Shown: positions 54,066 through 63,322 of the stretch, in pieces
Numbering within the stretch: position 1 is the first letter of the stretch
Layout: every line of letters begins with the position of its first letter
Assembly: GCA_016191525.1 (NCBI GenBank)
Contig: JACPOK010000038.1
Location: 36,973 to 100,972, forward strand
Source of the DNA: Burkholderiales bacterium
GTDB lineage: Bacteria; Pseudomonadota; Gammaproteobacteria; Burkholderiales; Burkholderiaceae_C
Direction: 5' to 3'
DNA: 64,000 nucleotides
Position numbers and translations under genes: made by a program
The notes under the pieces: model-generated
Told to the model about the DNA's origin: nothing
The model's database searches: none
The model's input: only the letters and a program-made list of their open reading frames with translations

Positions 54066-55273
54066 GCGCCGCGCAGCCGCCGGCCCCGCCCCTGCCCACG
54101 GGCACGCAGGCTGCCATCCTGCTGCTTTCCACGGCCGCGTTTTTCAGCGGCGCTGCGCTGCGCGTGTGTGATTCGCTGCTGCCGCGGCTGGCGGCGGATT
54201 TCGGCCGCACGCCCGGTACCGCGGGCCGCGTAATCATCAGCTTTTCGGTGGCCTACGGCCTGATGCAGCTGCTGTTCGGCCCGCTGGGCGACCGCTACGG
54301 GAAGATTCGCATGGTGTGCCTGGCGATGTTCGGCTGCGCTGTCGGCGCCCTGGCCTGCGCGCTGGCGCCGGGGTTCGATGCGCTGGTGGGCCTGCGCGTG
54401 CTCTGGGGCATGGCCGCGGCGGGCGTGATCCCGCTCGCGCTGGCCTGGATCGGCGACGCCGTGCCTTATGAGCAGCGCCAGGCCACGCTCGCCCGCCTGC
54501 TCACGGGCACGTTGGCCGGCATGATGGGCGGGCAGCTCATGGGGGGCCTGTTCGCCGACGCCGCGCCCGGCTGGCGCGGAGCCTTCTTCACACTGGCCGC
54601 GGGATACCTGGTCGTGGCGGTGCTACTGGTCGTACGCGTGCGCCGCCTGCCGGCCGCGGCGCCGGCCAAAGGCCAGCCGCACAAATCGTTTATCGCGCAG
54701 CTCACGTCGGTGCTGCGCGTGCCGTGGGCCCGGGTGGTGCTGGCGGCCGTGCTGGCCGAGAGCATTTTCCTGCTGGGGCCGATGGCTTACCTGCCGTCGT
54801 ACCTGCACACCCGGTACGGCCTCACGCTGGCGTCGGCCTCGGCGCTGATCGCGCTCTACGCGGTAGGTGGGCTGGTGTATTCCATGTCGGCCCGGCACAT
54901 CGTGCGCAGGCTGGGCGAGCGGCGCATGGTGGCATCGGGAGGGCTCATCATGGGCGCAGGCTACCTGGCCTGGTGGCTGTCGCCCATCGGCTGGCTGGCC
55001 GGCCCCATCGCTCTGGCCGTGGGCTTTGGCACTTACCTGTTCCACAACACGCTGCAGACCCACGCCACCCAGATGGTGCCGGCCGCGCGCGGCACGTCGG
55101 TGTCGCTGTTCGCCTTCTGCCTGTTCGTCGGCCAGGCCGTCGGCGTCAGCCTGGCCGGCTACGCCTTCGACCACATCGGCGCCGTGCCGTTGCTGCTTTG
55201 CCCGGCGGTGGCCCTGCCGCTGGCCGGCTGGGCCTTTGCACGGGCACTGAAGCGGCGCGCTACAGCTCCCTGA
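54062..55273 (+). CDS. MFS transporter
   Basis: 403 residues, 12 membrane segments. Loop 2-3 motif GPLGDRYGKIRMV and central loop charges. The first segments DSLLPRLAADFGRTPGTAGRVI fit drug or sugar-export MFS types. Starts with an ATGA overlap after the SpoIIAA-like gene, so these genes are co-translated. Substrate unknown. Confidence 0.9.
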   Translation: MSAAQPPAPPLPTGTQAAILLLSTAAFFSGAALRVCDSLLPRLAADFGRTPGTAGRVIISFSVAYGLMQLLFGPLGDRYGKIRMVCLAMFGCAVGALACALAPGFDALVGLRVLWGMAAAGVIPLALAWIGDAVPYEQRQATLARLLTGTLAGMMGGQLMGGLFADAAPGWRGAFFTLAAGYLVVAVLLVVRVRRLPAAAPAKGQPHKSFIAQLTSVLRVPWARVVLAAVLAESIFLLGPMAYLPSYLHTRYGLTLASASALIALYAVGGLVYSMSARHIVRRLGERRMVASGGLIMGAGYLAWWLSPIGWLAGPIALAVGFGTYLFHNTLQTHATQMVPAARGTSVSLFAFCLFVGQAVGVSLAGYAFDHIGAVPLLLCPAVALPLAGWAFARALKRRATAP

Positions 55274-55425
55274 TCTGCAGCTTGCGGAACTTGATGGCGC
55301 CGCCCGGGGATGTTGTTGGCGCCGGGGAAGTACTCTACGAACTCACCGCCTCGCGCAACCATGACGGCGTGCCGGACGGGCCCCGCCATCGCCACGCCCA
55401 CACCGCTTCCAATCCCTGAGCGCGT

Positions 55426-56811
55426 TCAGCGCTTGCGCAGCAGCATCCCGCCCAGCACGGCCGCCGCGCCAGCGAACAGCGCGCCTGCGGCAAACGCCAG
55501 CTGGTAGCCGCCGTTAAGCGCCGCCGCGCTTCCGGCGGCTGACAGCTGTCCGGTACGCGCGGCAGCCAGGCTGGCCAGCACCGCCAGGCCCAGCGCGCCA
55601 CCCATCATGAAGGCCGTGTTGACCATGCCGGAGGCGATGCCGGACTCCTGCGGGCTCACGTCGCCCATGGCGGCCAGCAGCAGCGGATTAAACGCCATGC
55701 CGCCGCCCAGCCCCAGCAACAGCATGCCCGGCAGCACGTCGGCGGCGAAGCTGCCGTCCACCGGCGCGCGCGCGAACAGGGCCAGCCCGAGCGCACCCAT
55801 CAGCAGGCCCACGGCCAGCGGCCCGCGCAGTCCCCAGCGCATCACGATCTTCGCCGACAGCCCTACCGAAAACGCCGCCATGATCAGGTTGGCCGGCAGG
55901 AAGGCCAGGCCTACCTGCATGGGGGTGTAGGCCAGCACCAGCTGCATATAAAGCGCCGAGATGAAGAACCAGGCGAACATGGCCGCGGCCCACAGCATGC
56001 CCACGACGTTCGCCACCGCCACGCTGCGCAGGCGGAACAGGCCCAGCGGCATCAGCGGCACCGCCACGTGTTTTTCGATCGCGATGAACGCGCACAGCAG
56101 CGCGGCAGCCACCGCCAGCATGCCCAGCGTACGGACCGAGGTCCAGCCGGCCTGGTTGCCGTTGACGATGGCATACACCGCCAGCATCAGCGAGGCGGTG
56201 ATCGTGATCGAACCCGCCACATCCAGCTTCCTTTCGCCTTCGCGCACGGTGGCCGCGGGCAACAGCTTCATGGACAGCACCAGTACCGCGATGCCGATGG
56301 GGATGTTGACCAGGAAAATCCAGTGCCAGTTGAACGTGCCGGTCAGCAGGCCGCCCAGCAGCACTCCGATGCTGCCGCCGCCCGCGCAGACAAAGCCGTA
56401 AACGCCCATGGCCCTGGCGCGCTCGCCGGGCTCGGTGAACAGGTTCATGATCAGCGAGAGCGAAATGGCCGACACCACCGCCCCACCCAGGCCCTGCACC
56501 GCCCGCGCCGCCACCAGCATCAGCTGCGACGCGGCCAGGCCACAGGCCAGCGAGGCCAGCGTGAACAGCGCGATGCCCGCCAGGAACAGCCGCCGGTGGC
56601 CGTGCAGGTCGCCGAGCCGGCCGCCCAGCAGCAGGAAGCCGCCGAAGGTGAGCATGTAGGCATTGACCACCCAGACCAGCGAGGTTTCGGAAAAGCCCAG
56701 GTCCTGGCGGATGGAAGGCAGGGCGACGTTCACGATGGTCGTGTCCAGCACGATCATCAGCACGCCCACGCACAGGACGGCCAGCGCCTGCCAGCGTTGA
56801 CGCGGCCCCAT
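55426..56811 (-). CDS. MFS exporter of the DHA2 (14-TM) family
   Basis: 461 residues, 14 membrane segments, EmrB/QacA-type. Marks: VLMIVLDTTIVNVALPSIRQDLGFS (motif D1) and GGRLGDLHGHRRLFLAG (motif A). Its ATG overlaps the stop of the hybrid kinase gene (TGATG), an unusual arrangement that links efflux to that sensor. Confidence 0.92.
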   Translation of the reverse strand: MGPRQRWQALAVLCVGVLMIVLDTTIVNVALPSIRQDLGFSETSLVWVVNAYMLTFGGFLLLGGRLGDLHGHRRLFLAGIALFTLASLACGLAASQLMLVAARAVQGLGGAVVSAISLSLIMNLFTEPGERARAMGVYGFVCAGGGSIGVLLGGLLTGTFNWHWIFLVNIPIGIAVLVLSMKLLPAATVREGERKLDVAGSITITASLMLAVYAIVNGNQAGWTSVRTLGMLAVAAALLCAFIAIEKHVAVPLMPLGLFRLRSVAVANVVGMLWAAAMFAWFFISALYMQLVLAYTPMQVGLAFLPANLIMAAFSVGLSAKIVMRWGLRGPLAVGLLMGALGLALFARAPVDGSFAADVLPGMLLLGLGGGMAFNPLLLAAMGDVSPQESGIASGMVNTAFMMGGALGLAVLASLAAARTGQLSAAGSAAALNGGYQLAFAAGALFAGAAAVLGGMLLRKR

Positions 56812-59024
56812 CAGGCGACTGCCGTGCGTGAGAGCACTTGTTCTATGGTGTGCATCAGCTGCTGCGGGTCGACCGGCTTGACCAGGTGCGCATCGAAGCC
56901 GGCCAGCGCGGCCGACTCCTTGTCGCGCAGCTGGCCGTACCCGGTCAGCGCCACCAGCGGGATGAATTGCGTGGCGGGGTTGGCGCGCAGGCGCCGAGCC
57001 ACTTCATACCCGTCAATGTCGGGCAGGCCGATGTCCAGCAGCACCGCATCGGGCCGTGCGGCCAGCACCGCCGCCACCGCGCCCAGGCCGTCGCCCGCCT
57101 CCGCGACCTGGTAGCCGAAGCTGCGCAGCAGTTCGGCCATCGTCTCGCGTGCATCGGGGTTGTCTTCCACGTACAGGAGCCGGCGCCCGGAGCCGGTCGT
57201 GGCCGGGCCGGCCGGCGCGGCGCTGCCCGGCGCGGGAATGCTGGGAATCCAGAACGTGAAAGTGGCGCCTTCGCCCTGGCCGCCACTGGTGGCGTGCACC
57301 ACGCCGCCATGCAGTTCCACCAGTTGCTTGACCAGCGCCAGGCCAATGCCCAGCCCGCTTTGCATCCGGTTTTGGGGCGGCGGGCCCTGCATGAACGGAT
57401 CGAACACGCGCGGCAACAGGTCGGCCGAGATGCCGGCGCCCGCGTCCCGCACGCTCACCACCGCCTTGCCGCCGTCGTGGTGCACCTCGACGACGATTTC
57501 ACTGCTTGCGGGCGAGAATTTCAGGGCGTTGGTGATCAGGTTGTTCAGGATCTGCTCGATGCGCACGGCATCGCCGTCGATCCAGACCGCGCCCGCGCGC
57601 ACCGTGATGCGGTAGCCGATGGCGCGCTCGGTGGCGCGCAGGGCCTCGACGCAGCTGGTGACGCAGGCGCCCAGGTTCAGCGGATGCGGCTCCAGCGTGA
57701 TCTTGCCGGCCATCAGGCGGCTGACGTCCAGCAGGTCGTTGACGATGTGGCCCAGGTGGCGGTTTTGCCGGCGGATGATCTCCAGGTAGCGGCCGCTGCG
57801 GTCCTTGCCCACCCCGCCGATCTCAAGCAACGAGGTGGCGCCCGAAATGGCGGCCAGCGGGTTGCGCAGTTCGTGGCCCAGCATTGCCAGGAACTGGTCC
57901 TTGGCCACGTTCTGCGCCTGGGCAGCCTCGCGGGCCGACATTTCCCCGGCCAGCAGCCGCTCGCGCTCGGCTTCGGCGGCCTGCCGCTGCTGGCGCTCCG
58001 CGGCCAGCAGTGTGCCCGCCTCCACCAGCGCCTGGTTGAGTTCGTTCACTTCATCCAGCGCCGTGGCGCGCACCCGGGGTTTCTCGCCGCGGCCCAGCGC
58101 CACGGCCGCCCGGCCGGCGCTTTCGATCGCGCGGATGAAGCGCTGGCCGAACGCGGCCGCCGCGAAGATCGCGGCACCCACAGCCAGCAGCATGCCGGCC
58201 AGGGCCACCTGGATCGCGCGGCCCGCCGCCGCCTCGATGGACTGGACCGGCGCGGCCACGGCAATGGTCCAGCCGGTCAATGAGGAATGCGCAAAGGCGT
58301 CGTACGACTCCACCCCTTCGACCGTGGAATGGCGGATCAGCCCATCCTGCGCGGCTGCGGCCGCTGCCACCAGTTCAGGCCGTGCCGCCTGGCCCAGCAG
58401 GTCGCCGGTCTTGTGGCTGCGCGCAATGAAGCGGCCCTGCCGGTCGATCACGGCGACGATCCAGTCGGCGGGCAACTCCCTTTGCAGCGCGGTCTTTTTC
58501 CAGTGGTCCACCGAGAAGCCCTGCGCCACCACCATGGACTTGCCGCCGCCAGCGGCGGCGGGAACGTAGATGGTGGTCAGCAGTTTGCCGGTGACCGGGC
58601 CCACGAACAGGTCGGTGATCAGGGGTTTCCCGCTGCCCAGCACTTGCGCCACCCGGGCCTGGGCGGAAGGCGGCGGTGGCGGCGTGCCGTACGGCGCGAC
58701 CGTATTCAGGATCTGCCGCCCCTGACTGTCCAGCAGCAGCGTCCAGACGTCCGGCGGCTGGTTCATGGCCGTGGCCTGGGCATAAAAGGCCTTGAAGTTG
58801 CCGGTTTCCAGGTGTTCTGAAAGGCCCAGCGCCTTCAGGGCCGACAGCGAGCCCTGCGCTTCACGGTCAACGATGAGCGCTGTTGCCCGCACGGTTTCGC
58901 GCAGCCCCCGCAGGGCGGCGTCGCGCTCCCCGTCACGGATCTTTTCAAGCGCTATCCCCGCCGCCAGCGCGACAGGCAGCAGCACAGCCGTCGCCATCAG
59001 GACAAGGTGGGTGCGGATGCGCAT
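56811..59024 (-). CDS. dCache hybrid histidine kinase coupled to DHA2 exporter
   Basis: 737 residues. Membrane segment 8-26, periplasmic dCache region (about 30-260), second segment about 270-292, HAMP-like linker, HisKA with H384 in MLGHELRNPLAAISG, HATPase (ILNNLITNALKFS, DAGAGIS, GLGIGLALVKQL) and C-terminal receiver (LLYVEDNP, LLDIGLPDIDG). The stop overlaps the exporter ATG, so expression is coupled; the kinase may sense the exported compound. No separate regulator is close. Confidence 0.9.
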   Translation of the reverse strand: MRIRTHLVLMATAVLLPVALAAGIALEKIRDGERDAALRGLRETVRATALIVDREAQGSLSALKALGLSEHLETGNFKAFYAQATAMNQPPDVWTLLLDSQGRQILNTVAPYGTPPPPPSAQARVAQVLGSGKPLITDLFVGPVTGKLLTTIYVPAAAGGGKSMVVAQGFSVDHWKKTALQRELPADWIVAVIDRQGRFIARSHKTGDLLGQAARPELVAAAAAAQDGLIRHSTVEGVESYDAFAHSSLTGWTIAVAAPVQSIEAAAGRAIQVALAGMLLAVGAAIFAAAAFGQRFIRAIESAGRAAVALGRGEKPRVRATALDEVNELNQALVEAGTLLAAERQQRQAAEAERERLLAGEMSAREAAQAQNVAKDQFLAMLGHELRNPLAAISGATSLLEIGGVGKDRSGRYLEIIRRQNRHLGHIVNDLLDVSRLMAGKITLEPHPLNLGACVTSCVEALRATERAIGYRITVRAGAVWIDGDAVRIEQILNNLITNALKFSPASSEIVVEVHHDGGKAVVSVRDAGAGISADLLPRVFDPFMQGPPPQNRMQSGLGIGLALVKQLVELHGGVVHATSGGQGEGATFTFWIPSIPAPGSAAPAGPATTGSGRRLLYVEDNPDARETMAELLRSFGYQVAEAGDGLGAVAAVLAARPDAVLLDIGLPDIDGYEVARRLRANPATQFIPLVALTGYGQLRDKESAALAGFDAHLVKPVDPQQLMHTIEQVLSRTAVA

Positions 59025-59123
59025 TCAATTGTTTTTAGCATGGTTTCTTAAGGCTGAGTTCCCGCTGTGTCAGCATGTGTTCGGCAAGGCAGGGTACGCA
59101 GCCAGCGGCGTTTAAGATGCCGC

Positions 59124-59717
59124 ATGCCTAAAAAACACCTACTTATCGCAGCCCTGCTGCTGGCGGCAGGCGCCGCGCAGGCCCAGTCGACGCCCGCCAA
59201 GAAAGACCTGGCGGCCCGCATCATCAAGCAGCAGCAAGCCAGTATCGAGGCCATCGCCACCGGCCTGGCCCAGCAGCCCGCCGAGCAGATGATGGCCGCG
59301 GCCGAGCAGGCCCTGGCCCAGCGCGTGCCGGCGGACAAGCGTGAAGCCGTGGCCCAGGGCATCCGTGCCGACGCCAAGAAATACCTTGACGAAGCCGTGC
59401 CGCTGGTGCGGGAGCGCGCGCTCAAGCTGGCGCCCACGACCATCGGCGCCGTGCTGGAAGAAAAATTCACCGAGGACGAACTCAAGCAGGTGGTGGGCAT
59501 CCTGGAATCGCCCGCGTTCGCCAAGTTCCAGCAGATGGGCAACGACATGCAGCGCGCCCTGCTGGAAAAGCTGGTGGCCGAAACACGCAGCACCATTGAG
59601 CCCAAGGTCAAGGCGCTGGAGCAGTCCGTGGCTAAAAAGCTGGGCGTGACACCTTCGGGCGGCGCGGCCCCGGCGGCTCCGGCCGCCAGGCCGGCGGCCA
59701 AGCCCGCCAGCAAGTAG
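59124..59717 (+). CDS. DUF2059 family exported protein
   Basis: 197 residues from ATG at 59124. Signal peptide (MPKKHLLIAALLLAAGAAQA), then DUF2059 helical domain (EEKFTEDELKQVVGILESPAFAKFQQMGNDMQRALLEKLV) and a Pro/Ala tail. DUF2059 proteins are periplasmic and of unknown function. Confidence 0.85.
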   Translation: MPKKHLLIAALLLAAGAAQAQSTPAKKDLAARIIKQQQASIEAIATGLAQQPAEQMMAAAEQALAQRVPADKREAVAQGIRADAKKYLDEAVPLVRERALKLAPTTIGAVLEEKFTEDELKQVVGILESPAFAKFQQMGNDMQRALLEKLVAETRSTIEPKVKALEQSVAKKLGVTPSGGAAPAAPAARPAAKPASK

Positions 59718-59730
59718 CCTCAGTCGCCGC

Positions 59731-59790
59731 CGGGCCGCCCCAAGGCGACTGAAGCCCCCTCGGGGGGCAGGAGCGCAGCGACGTGGGGGC
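59731..59790. repeat. Comamonadaceae-type intergenic repeat with GC hairpin
   Basis: GCCCCCTCGGGGGGC (59754-59768) folds tightly, flanked by GCCGCCCCAAGGCGACTGAA and a GTGGGGGC tail. I recognise this as a common intergenic repeat in Comamonadaceae. It sits between convergent genes, where it could stop transcription in both directions. Confidence 0.6.
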
Positions 59791-59795
59791 ACATC

Positions 59796-59975
59796 TCAGC
59801 GAGCTTGCCGCAGGAAGCGGCGCACGTTGTCGGGATCGCTGCCCACCGATTCCACCGCGTGGCGCAGCTCCTGCTCATTGCAATGCAGCCAGCTGGCCCA
59901 GTTGCGCCGCTCCCACTCGTGCTCCAGGCTGACCTGCAACTCTTCGCCGCCCCGCTTGCCTTTGTCTTCGGACAT
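59796..59975 (-). CDS. DUF3606-like mini-protein
   Basis: 59 residues: MSEDKGKRGGEELQVSLEHE start, then WERRNWASWLHCNEQELRHAVESVG and SDPDNVRRFLRQAR. The pattern, in which a tryptophan is followed by a helix with L-x-x-AV-x-x-VG, is that of DUF3606. Function unknown. A GGAGG site precedes the ATG. Confidence 0.75.
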   Translation of the reverse strand: MSEDKGKRGGEELQVSLEHEWERRNWASWLHCNEQELRHAVESVGSDPDNVRRFLRQAR

Positions 59976-60178
59976 GATGATGGCCTCCTATGCCGTGCTT
60001 CCAGCATAGGCGGCTGCTGCTGCGGGTCATGCCGGAAAACGCAAGGATGTGCAGTGGGAAAACTGGCGCGCCCGCTGTAGGACGGGCGGGCCGCCAGCCC
60101 GGGGTTGGCGGAGCAGTCCTACGGCGGGGGAGCCGGCCACGCGGCTAGACTTCGCTGCTGAGTTCCAAAGGAGACAAC

Positions 60179-60541
60179 ATGGACGCAAACCTTCTGTTGA
60201 AGACGGCCACCGCGCTGCTGGCGCTGACGGCCGTGGGCGGGTTGCTGATGGCCTTCATCCGCTTCGGCGGCGCGGAGCGCCCGCCCTCGTGGCTCGCTAT
60301 GGCGCACGGCCTGCTGGCCGCCAGCGGGCTCACCCTGCTGCTGTATGCGGGTTTTACGGTGGGGGTGCCGCGCACCGTCTGGGTGGGCCTGGCGCTGCTG
60401 GTGCTCGCCGCGCTGGGCGGCGTCTACCTGAACCTGGCCTTCCACGCCAAGCTGCTGCCGGTGCCCAAGAACATCATCATCGGCCACGCGCTGCTGGCGG
60501 TCGCCGGCTTCGCCTGTATTTTCCTGGGCGTGTTCCGCTAG
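60179..60541 (+). CDS. four-helix membrane protein, uncharacterised
   Basis: 120 residues, four predicted membrane segments (about 7-27, 38-58, 66-86, 99-118), with HGLLAASGLTLLLYAG and a late HALLAVAGFACIFLGVFR segment. AAAGGAG precedes the ATG. No family recognised. Tail to tail with the FtsH-like gene. Confidence 0.7.
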   Translation: MDANLLLKTATALLALTAVGGLLMAFIRFGGAERPPSWLAMAHGLLAASGLTLLLYAGFTVGVPRTVWVGLALLVLAALGGVYLNLAFHAKLLPVPKNIIIGHALLAVAGFACIFLGVFR

Positions 60542-60544
60542 CGC

Positions 60545-62674
60545 TCAGACAGCCTGGGCCAGCCCGGCCCGGCTGTTGAATTCGTAGCAGGCGGCTTCGA
60601 AGCTGCGGATCTCGAACAGCGCGTCGCGCAGGCTCATCTCGCCCGCTTCCATCAGCTTGCCGGCCAAGTGCTCGGTCAGCGGCTTCAGGCGCGCCAGCGT
60701 GGTGCGGGTTTCGCCGTAGAGCCGTTCGCTCTGCGCCTCCATGATGCCGCGCGTCTCGTCGTCCAGGCTCCTGCCGCCCTGCTCCAGCGCGCCGAAGTTC
60801 AGGCGCGTCTTGCGGTACATGCCCATCTCGCCGACGGCATGGTGCAGCAGCTTGGTGACGCGGGTGATGTCGTTGTGGGCGCCGTTGGTCGTGCCCTGCT
60901 CGCCGAAGAACAGTTCCTCGTTGGCCATGCCGCCCAGCAGCACGCGCACGTCGTGCTCGATGTCGCCCTTGGTCTTGAGCAGGTTGCCGCCCTGCTTGTG
61001 GAACACGAAGCCCAGCGCGTTGCTGCGCGGGTTGGCCTTGAGCGAGATCTTGATGGTCTTCATCTCGGCCTGGACCTTCTCCCAGTCGCCGCCGGCCAGC
61101 TCGCGCTCGCGCTCGAAGTCCACCAGGAAGTGGCCCCACTCGTGCACCGCGATCACGCGCCGGTCGCGCTCACGTTCCTTGGTTGTGCGCTCGGTGACGT
61201 TACCCACCAGTACGCGCTCGGCCGCCTGCATCAAGGTGCTTTCGCCGATCTTGTCGCCGGCTTGCACTGCGATGATGCCGGCCTGGTTGACGATGGTCTC
61301 CAGGTCGGCCGGGCTGCGGCCCTCCGTTATTTCTACAAGGTGGCGCAGGTCCATGCCGCCATCGACCTTCACGGCGCGCTGCGCCAGGTAGTGGCCGATG
61401 ATGGCGCCGCGCTCTTCGCGGTTGGGCAGGCGGAAGTCCACCTTCATCTGGAAGCGGCGCAGCATGGCTTCGTCCATCTGCTGCTGCTCCTGGTTGAAGT
61501 TGCTCGCGACGATCCAGATGATCTCGGCGTCGGCCTTGGTGCGCACGCCGTCCAGCACGGCCAGCAGCATGTTCTGGGTGTCGTCGTCGAATTTGCGGTT
61601 GCCCCCGCGCTTCATGAACAAGTCCTGCGCCTCGTCCAGGAACACGATGCAGCGCTTGCGCCGCTTGGCCATGGCAAGGATGCGGCCCAGCGTCTGCGAG
61701 CCGCCGCCGACATAGCCGGTTTCCAGGTTGGCCGCCGAATGGAACAGGATGGGCAGGCCCAGCTCCTTGGCCAGGTAGCTCGCCAGCTTGGTCTTGCCGG
61801 TGCCGGCGGGGCCGCTGAACATCACGTTGAACGGCTTGTTGACGCCGTACTCGGCGTACTCCTTGCGGCGAAGGTACTGGTCCTTGATCTGGGCCACTTC
61901 GGACTTGATGTCGTCCATGCCCACCAGTTCGTGGATGTCGCCATGCACCTGCGAAGGCTCGACGAACTTCAGCGCCTTGAACTGGCCGCGAAGCTGGAAC
62001 CACAGGAACGCCAGCAGGCCCAGCGTCATGGCCGCGGAAATGACGGCGCTCACGCCAGCCTTCCAGGCGTCCTTCTCGCTTTGCGGGCGGGCGCCGGAAA
62101 AGCGCTGCTCCAGCCGGGCAAACACCTCGGTGGTTTCGGGGTCGAGTTCGGAGCGCGGCACAAAGCTGAGCTTGCCGCCCCAGGGCGCGCTGACGGCCTT
62201 GTCGGTGAAGATCTTGGTCTCGATGTCCGAGGGGTAATAGGCGTATTGCGTGCCGCGCGATTCGATCAGGATGTAGCGCTCCGACACGTTCCACGACAGC
62301 GGCGTGTAGATCACGGTGATGTGGTCCACAGCATTGGTTTCCAGGAAGCTCAGTACCGAACCGGCACCGAACACCACGGGCAGCTTCTTGTTGAAGGCCC
62401 ACACGCCGTCGCCCGACTTGTCGGCCGTGGCCATGGCTTTGACCTGCTCGGCCACTTTTTCCTGGCGCTGCATGACAGACCACGAATAGCCGGCCGTGGC
62501 GGGAATCAGGATGGCGATGCCGATGACCATCATCTTCACACCGGCCGACTGGATGGTGAACCAGTCCTGAAGGCGGGCCGCCGCCTTGCGGAAGGCGAGC
62601 CATGGCGACGAGGGCGATTCGGCGGCTTCGTTGTGCTCGGGCTGGGGGGGCTGGGGGGATGTCAGGTCGGACAT
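60545..62674 (-). CDS. FtsH-like AAA+ protease with HEWGH metal site
   Basis: 709 residues. Two membrane segments (about 45-65, 206-226) surround a periplasmic region of about 140 residues, larger than in FtsH. AAA domain: Walker A GPAGTGKT (288-295), Walker B FLDEA (345-349), then DEAMLRRFQMKVDFRLP without the usual RPGRFDR arginine finger. The protease domain keeps zinc residues H511 and H515 in HEWGH (FtsH: HEAGH) and D602. Probably a membrane quality-control protease paralogue; a specialised substrate is inferred. Confidence 0.88.
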   Translation of the reverse strand: MSDLTSPQPPQPEHNEAAESPSSPWLAFRKAAARLQDWFTIQSAGVKMMVIGIAILIPATAGYSWSVMQRQEKVAEQVKAMATADKSGDGVWAFNKKLPVVFGAGSVLSFLETNAVDHITVIYTPLSWNVSERYILIESRGTQYAYYPSDIETKIFTDKAVSAPWGGKLSFVPRSELDPETTEVFARLEQRFSGARPQSEKDAWKAGVSAVISAAMTLGLLAFLWFQLRGQFKALKFVEPSQVHGDIHELVGMDDIKSEVAQIKDQYLRRKEYAEYGVNKPFNVMFSGPAGTGKTKLASYLAKELGLPILFHSAANLETGYVGGGSQTLGRILAMAKRRKRCIVFLDEAQDLFMKRGGNRKFDDDTQNMLLAVLDGVRTKADAEIIWIVASNFNQEQQQMDEAMLRRFQMKVDFRLPNREERGAIIGHYLAQRAVKVDGGMDLRHLVEITEGRSPADLETIVNQAGIIAVQAGDKIGESTLMQAAERVLVGNVTERTTKERERDRRVIAVHEWGHFLVDFERERELAGGDWEKVQAEMKTIKISLKANPRSNALGFVFHKQGGNLLKTKGDIEHDVRVLLGGMANEELFFGEQGTTNGAHNDITRVTKLLHHAVGEMGMYRKTRLNFGALEQGGRSLDDETRGIMEAQSERLYGETRTTLARLKPLTEHLAGKLMEAGEMSLRDALFEIRSFEAACYEFNSRAGLAQAV

Positions 62675-62956
62675 GACTGCGTTTACTTCCTTGTCAGCGC
62701 AATCCTACAGACACTCGCTTTTCCGTGAAAGCGAAAAGGTTGCTTTTCAATTGCTTACGAACGCGCGCGTGACAAATTCACGCGCTTGCCTGCGTTACTG
62801 CCGGGCTGGCCGCGAGGGGCCACATTCTGAAGCCGTAACCGAAGGCGATGTAGGACGTGGCCGCGAGTTGTTTGCAGCGTGAAATGCGCACGCCCCGGCC
62901 CGTGCGGACAGCGGTACAAACGCCCCACGCTGTCACGCAAAAAAAGGGAGAAACAC

Positions 62957-63247
62957 ATGGAAAGGATCATCGGTCCGGTCAACGGGTTTTATGTCGCGGC
63001 CTATGCCTGGCCCCTGCCCGGCCAGGAGCGCTATTGCAGCTATGCCAAGGTGTGCCGCGACCGGCCGGAAAGCTATTGGGAGGCCGACGCGATCTTCAAG
63101 CTGTTCGGCGGCGAGCGCCACAGCTGCGCCGAGGAAGCCATCTCCGGCGCCGCCCGCGCGGCGCGCGAGCAAATCGACCACCTGCCGCCGCTCGAGTGCT
63201 CCACTTTTGGGCTGGGCATGCCCTATTTCGAGGCCGCCGCGCGTTGA
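62957..63247 (+). CDS. small GPxGxxYVAVY-family protein, paralogue 3
   Basis: 96 residues. RIIGPVNGFYVAAYAWP, then YAKVCRDRPESYWEADAIFKLFG, then EEAISGAARAAREQIDHL align with the proteins at 7433 and 38708. Only one of the conserved cysteines remains here. The start at 62957 follows AGGGAGAAACAC. Function unknown. Confidence 0.65.
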   Translation: MERIIGPVNGFYVAAYAWPLPGQERYCSYAKVCRDRPESYWEADAIFKLFGGERHSCAEEAISGAARAAREQIDHLPPLECSTFGLGMPYFEAAAR

Positions 63248-63322
63248 CGCCGCTGTCGCGCACGGCCCACACCGGCATTGGTTTTCATTGGCGAAATGGC
63301 CTGCAACGCTCGCCAGGAGCGC

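Noticed and set aside
55274..55425. Possible small frame on either strand between the two MFS genes
   Set aside because: No ribosome site or recognisable domain, and it overlaps the MFS coding end.
60668..62728. Long plus-strand open frame opposite the FtsH-like gene
   Set aside because: Antisense shadow; the minus-strand protein has all AAA and protease motifs.
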